Below the pieces are notes generated by a model. The model ran no database searches and was not told where the DNA came from. It saw only the letters and a program-made list of their open reading frames with translations. Below, piece by piece: positions 32,374 to 35,187 of a DNA stretch of 35,187 bases. Made by a program: the position numbers and the translations under genes. Numbering within the stretch: the first letter of the stretch is position 1; every line of letters begins with the position of its first letter. The stretch covers positions 1 through 35,187 of the forward strand of contig JAGYNB010000009.1 of NCBI GenBank assembly GCA_018400015.1. The letters run 5' to 3'. This DNA is from Candidatus Omnitrophota bacterium (GTDB taxonomy: Bacteria > Omnitrophota > Gorgyraeia > Gygaellales > Gygaellaceae).

Positions 32374-34287
32374 ATGCCTGCAAGACTTAAAAAATCCTTC
32401 AGCTATGTAAACAGCGTATTAAGTTTTGTAGTTTTGGGATTTTTTTTTGAACCTGCAATATTCACATCTTACCTTAGCCAAAACGTTAGAGACTCGATAT
32501 TCGGCATACCAATATTGCTATTTTTTATTACTCTAAGATTAATATTTTTTAGCGGTGCATATGCTACGCTTATTGAAATAGCAAGCGATGAAAACCTTAC
32601 CTTTTCTTTTAAAAACTTCCTCAACAACTTAAAAGAATACTGGAAACTATATCTAGCGTTAAGTATTATTCCAATAATTATACATTTTTGGTTATTTTTA
32701 ATTTTTCCTTATAAAAATATTCCCTATACAGGATTAAGCACATTCCTGGACGTATTGATTCTTTATATCCTGGCTTCAGTGATAATCGATAAAAAATACT
32801 TAAGAAAACTGCGTATTCCTAAAAACAAAATCAATATTAAACCAAACGATATTCTTACAATATTATCGATTGTTCTTGTAAGTATCGGTTTGGTAAACAT
32901 AGCTCACCCAATTGAAATAAAACTATTTCACCTATACAGGGTAATTCTCTTTGCGATTAAATATCTTCATTTTTTACTGTTTTTTTATATCTGTTTTTTA
33001 ATTCTTGATAACCATACCGAAATTAAACAATCAATCGAAACTGATAGTGAGATTTATATGATTTTACCTAAAAGTTCCGCAACAATACCAGGTGCAATAT
33101 CGCTTATACTAAGATTGTATACGCCTGTATTTGCAGTATTGAGGGCAATGACTCCTGCAAGATATAAAATAAGAGAATTTAATCAAGTTATTTGGCGCAA
33201 AAGATTCTTTAAGCCTAAAAAGCTGGTAGCTATAACCTGTTTTACATCTAACAGCCCAGAAGCCTATAAGATAGCCGAATCTTTTAGAAAAGCAGGCTCA
33301 AAAGTTGTTATGGGCGGGCCCCATGTGAGCTTTTGCGCTGATGAAGCTTTAGAATATTGCGACAGCGTGGTAATTGGGGAGGCAGAGGGGGTATGGGAAG
33401 AAGTCGTCAAAGATTATGAAAACAACAGCTTAAAACCTAAATACAACGCACCAATACTAGAGAACTATTATGAGAAAACCACTGAAAAGATGCTTATGCT
33501 TCCTCCAAATGTACTAGCAAAAAGCCTTTCCACAGGAAGGGGCTGTAAATTCAACTGTTTTTTTTGCACAATTCCGATACTGTGTGGTAGAAAGATCAGA
33601 AAAATTCCAGTCTCTGATATGATCAGACTCTTTAAAAGAGCCAGTCTGAAAATTAAAGAAATAAAATTTATGGATAATAATATCTACTCAGACCCTGTAT
33701 ATGCAAAAGAACTGTTTAAGGCAATGATCCCGTTAAGAATCAGATGGACTGCTTCGTCCAGCCTTGATATTGCAAAGGACCCTGAAGCCTTAGACCTTGC
33801 CAAGCGCTCAGGCTGCAAAATACTTTTAATCGGTTATGAAATTACAGACTCCTCAATAGAAAAAGAAAAAAAAGGAAAATTTAGTTTGGCAGATGACTAC
33901 ATAAAACTGTCAGGGATAATCAGAAAAAAAGGCATTGGAATAAAAGCGCATTTTATCTATGGCTTTGATTCAGATACCTTAAAAAGCCTATGGACCCTAT
34001 GGAAGTTCTGCTTCAGACTGCCGGCAGATTACACATGTATAAACTTTTTAACACCCCTGCCAGGTACTAAGCTGTACCAGGATAAACTCGCCAACAATGA
34101 AATAACCAACTTCAACTGGCGCAATTACTCCTTAACAAGGTTCGTAACAAACTCAAAGAACATCAATACAGAAGTCCTAAACTGGTTCCATCCAATAATA
34201 ACATTAGGATTCTTATCAACAACATCATCTGTTGGATTTATTCTGATAATCTTAATAGTAATTACTTATTTATTTTATGTAATTTAA
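32374..34287 (+). CDS. membrane-anchored B12-binding radical SAM enzyme
   Basis: A 637-aa protein. Residues about 10-215 are a membrane region with roughly six helices. About 250-365 is a cobalamin-binding-like Rossmann domain (LVAITCFTSNSPEAYKIAESF ... VVMGGPHVSF ... VVIGEAEGVWEEV). About 375-590 is a radical SAM barrel with CKFNCFFC (Cys 391, 395, 398). A last helix lies near 610-635. B12-dependent radical SAM enzymes often methylate or rearrange unactivated carbons; placement in the membrane suggests a lipid-like substrate. It lacks the usual DxHxxG start of the B12 domain, so cobalamin may not be bound. Confidence 0.85.
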   Translation: MPARLKKSFSYVNSVLSFVVLGFFFEPAIFTSYLSQNVRDSIFGIPILLFFITLRLIFFSGAYATLIEIASDENLTFSFKNFLNNLKEYWKLYLALSIIPIIIHFWLFLIFPYKNIPYTGLSTFLDVLILYILASVIIDKKYLRKLRIPKNKINIKPNDILTILSIVLVSIGLVNIAHPIEIKLFHLYRVILFAIKYLHFLLFFYICFLILDNHTEIKQSIETDSEIYMILPKSSATIPGAISLILRLYTPVFAVLRAMTPARYKIREFNQVIWRKRFFKPKKLVAITCFTSNSPEAYKIAESFRKAGSKVVMGGPHVSFCADEALEYCDSVVIGEAEGVWEEVVKDYENNSLKPKYNAPILENYYEKTTEKMLMLPPNVLAKSLSTGRGCKFNCFFCTIPILCGRKIRKIPVSDMIRLFKRASLKIKEIKFMDNNIYSDPVYAKELFKAMIPLRIRWTASSSLDIAKDPEALDLAKRSGCKILLIGYEITDSSIEKEKKGKFSLADDYIKLSGIIRKKGIGIKAHFIYGFDSDTLKSLWTLWKFCFRLPADYTCINFLTPLPGTKLYQDKLANNEITNFNWRNYSLTRFVTNSKNINTEVLNWFHPIITLGFLSTTSSVGFILIILIVITYLFYVI

Positions 34288-34868
34288 GATAGGTGCTTAT
34301 AGATAAAACTGAACTTTGATATTGATTTTACACATAGGTAGGTTATAACTAAGACAGTATCATACTGCAGATCAGTATAGATCGGCCAGATAAAGTTCTT
34401 TATAACTAAGAACCCCACTATTGTAATAACTAAAATAGTATCTAAATAGTAGATAGTAGAAACAAGAGAGGGAATAGAGAACTTCTTACTTAAGACTTCA
34501 CAAAGCTGATAAAGAGATAGTTGGTTGTAGTCACCTGATATAAGTTTTTGCGCTATTTTTATAATATTGGCCTTTTTGCTCCAGTGTAGCTTAAAAATAG
34601 GGAACAAAAACACTATTCCAAGCCAGTAATAGCTGTAGACTCCTGAAACATTGACAAAAACAATAAAAATGGCTATTATTAGGTTTAATAAGGCTTGGCC
34701 TAAGATAATATGCTTTATGTGGGTGTAATTTGCTTTAATATTAGCATCAGCTGTGAGTTCTTTTTTAACCTGTGGTTTAAATAATAGATAAGCAAACCAT
34801 CTGTAGGTATGAGCATCTGTCTTAATAGTGGAAGAGACTATTTGCTGGGTTTGGGTTAAATCAGCCAT
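34284..34868 (-). CDS. multi-pass membrane protein of unknown function
   Basis: A 194-aa protein with a polar N-terminal 55 residues and about four membrane helices (HIILGQALLNLIIAIFIVFV, YYWLGIVFLFPIF, STIYYLDTILVITIVGFLVI, DTVLVITYLCVK). I recognise no family or conserved polar motif. Its stop overlaps the end of the B12/radical SAM gene by four bases (TTAA), so the two converge. Base composition is like its neighbours. A candidate promoter lies immediately upstream. Confidence 0.72.
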   Translation of the reverse strand: MADLTQTQQIVSSTIKTDAHTYRWFAYLLFKPQVKKELTADANIKANYTHIKHIILGQALLNLIIAIFIVFVNVSGVYSYYWLGIVFLFPIFKLHWSKKANIIKIAQKLISGDYNQLSLYQLCEVLSKKFSIPSLVSTIYYLDTILVITIVGFLVIKNFIWPIYTDLQYDTVLVITYLCVKSISKFSFIYKHLS

Positions 34869-34874
34869 AGGTAG

Positions 34875-34903
34875 ATTTTACAGGGTTTTTGAAGGGATTG
34901 CAA
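34875..34903 (-). promoter_or_regulatory. candidate promoter of the minus-strand membrane protein
   Basis: Read on the minus strand: TTGCAA (34903-34898), a 17-base spacer, TAAAAT (34880-34875), the same hexamers and spacing as before the HAMP gene. The expected start of transcription is at about 34868, the A of the ATG; no Shine-Dalgarno is present, so the message may be leaderless. Confidence 0.5.
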
Positions 34904-34922
34904 GAGAGAAAGTGTAGTTTAT

Positions 34923-35187
34923 ATGCTCAATATACTGAATAGAATTAAAATAGCTAGCTTAGTATTGGTTTTTTTATTAGCAGGCTGCGGTCAAAAAACC
35001 GATCTTGATATCAAAAAATCATCTGCTTTAGAGAAATCCATTCAAAGAAAATACTCAGAACATTCAGAAAAACTTTTTGATTTAGCTGAAAAACTAGCTA
35101 TAAGCAGTATGAATTTAAGTGATCTTGAATCGTGGTTAAACGAGCAAGCAGAAAAGTTACAGCCGGATGAAAGAATGCCGTTACTAG
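34923..35187 (+). CDS. lipoprotein of unknown function (5' part, runs off the window)
   Basis: The frame is open from ATG 34923 to the window end, giving 88 residues. A short basic start, hydrophobic core and lipobox LAGC (Cys 22) mark a type II signal peptide. The mature part is a charged helical stretch (KYSEHSEKLFDLAEKLAISS) and then LSDLESWLNEQAEK. Too little is visible to assign a family. It is divergent from the minus-strand membrane gene, 54 bases away, and no strong promoter is evident for it. Confidence 0.7.
   Translation, partial: MLNILNRIKIASLVLVFLLAGCGQKTDLDIKKSSALEKSIQRKYSEHSEKLFDLAEKLAISSMNLSDLESWLNEQAEKLQPDERMPLL

Overview
The window is a dense, AT-rich stretch of a bacterial chromosome. 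Almost everything is on the + strand, gaps are mostly 0-80 bases, and many start/stop codons overlap (ATGA or TAATG). There is no stretch over 300 bases without a gene, and I see no rRNA, CRISPR array, insertion sequence or phage gene. The cell looks Gram-negative: a TonB-like protein, an LpxL-like acyltransferase, ADP-heptose genes and lipoproteins are present. The 80-aa small basic protein at 22840 resembles the signature protein of the PVC superphylum. Together with the gene mix (DUF1844, DUF4416, AmmeMemoRadiSam proteins, ExeA/GspB pair), this suggests Omnitrophota (OP3) or a close relative. That placement is inference.

Layout. (1) 1-6563: the end of an unknown gene and an XRE regulator; a single-domain response regulator and GAF-HD-GYP phosphodiesterase; a GT28 glycosyltransferase, LpxL-like acyltransferase and GT2 glycosyltransferase; Pcm; a COG2426 membrane protein; a TonB-like protein. 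(2) 6585-12978: rpsU behind a near-consensus promoter, Memo/AmrB, DUF1844, a 51-aa Trm112-like protein, then aroQ-pepQ-efp-accB-accC and an Asp23/AmaP pair. (3) 13003-17422: a phosphofructokinase with pyrophosphate-type residues, gmhA, rfaE2, thiD2, thiE, thiC, and a tRNA-Gly(CCC) that overlaps the thiC stop codon. (4) 17439-25269: an unassigned ATPase with its own promoter, YfcE-like phosphodiesterase, HIT protein, dGTPase, second GAF-HD-GYP, SPOR protein, PVC small basic protein, SH3b protein, site-2 protease and aroB. (5) 25261-26567, minus strand: a GspB-like protein and ExeA-type ATPase. (6) 26606-29837: PilZ, a 47-aa Cys4 protein, PilZ, DUF4416, an M48 lipoprotein and AmrS. (7) 29855-35187: HAMP membrane protein, prepilin, alpha/beta hydrolase, a secreted OB-like protein, a membrane-anchored B12-binding radical SAM enzyme, a minus-strand membrane protein, and the start of a lipoprotein.

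Themes. Cyclic-di-GMP signalling recurs (two HD-GYP proteins, two PilZ proteins, one receiver). Envelope building recurs too (glycolipid-type enzymes, heptose synthesis, TonB, SPOR, secretion and pilus parts). The rest is core metabolism: fatty acid initiation, shikimate, thiamin, glycolysis and nucleotide clean-up. No obvious defence island is present. The least explained items are the membrane-fused B12/radical SAM protein and its neighbours, the orphan ATPase at 17508, the tRNA/thiC overlap, and the PilZ-Cys4-PilZ-DUF4416 group.
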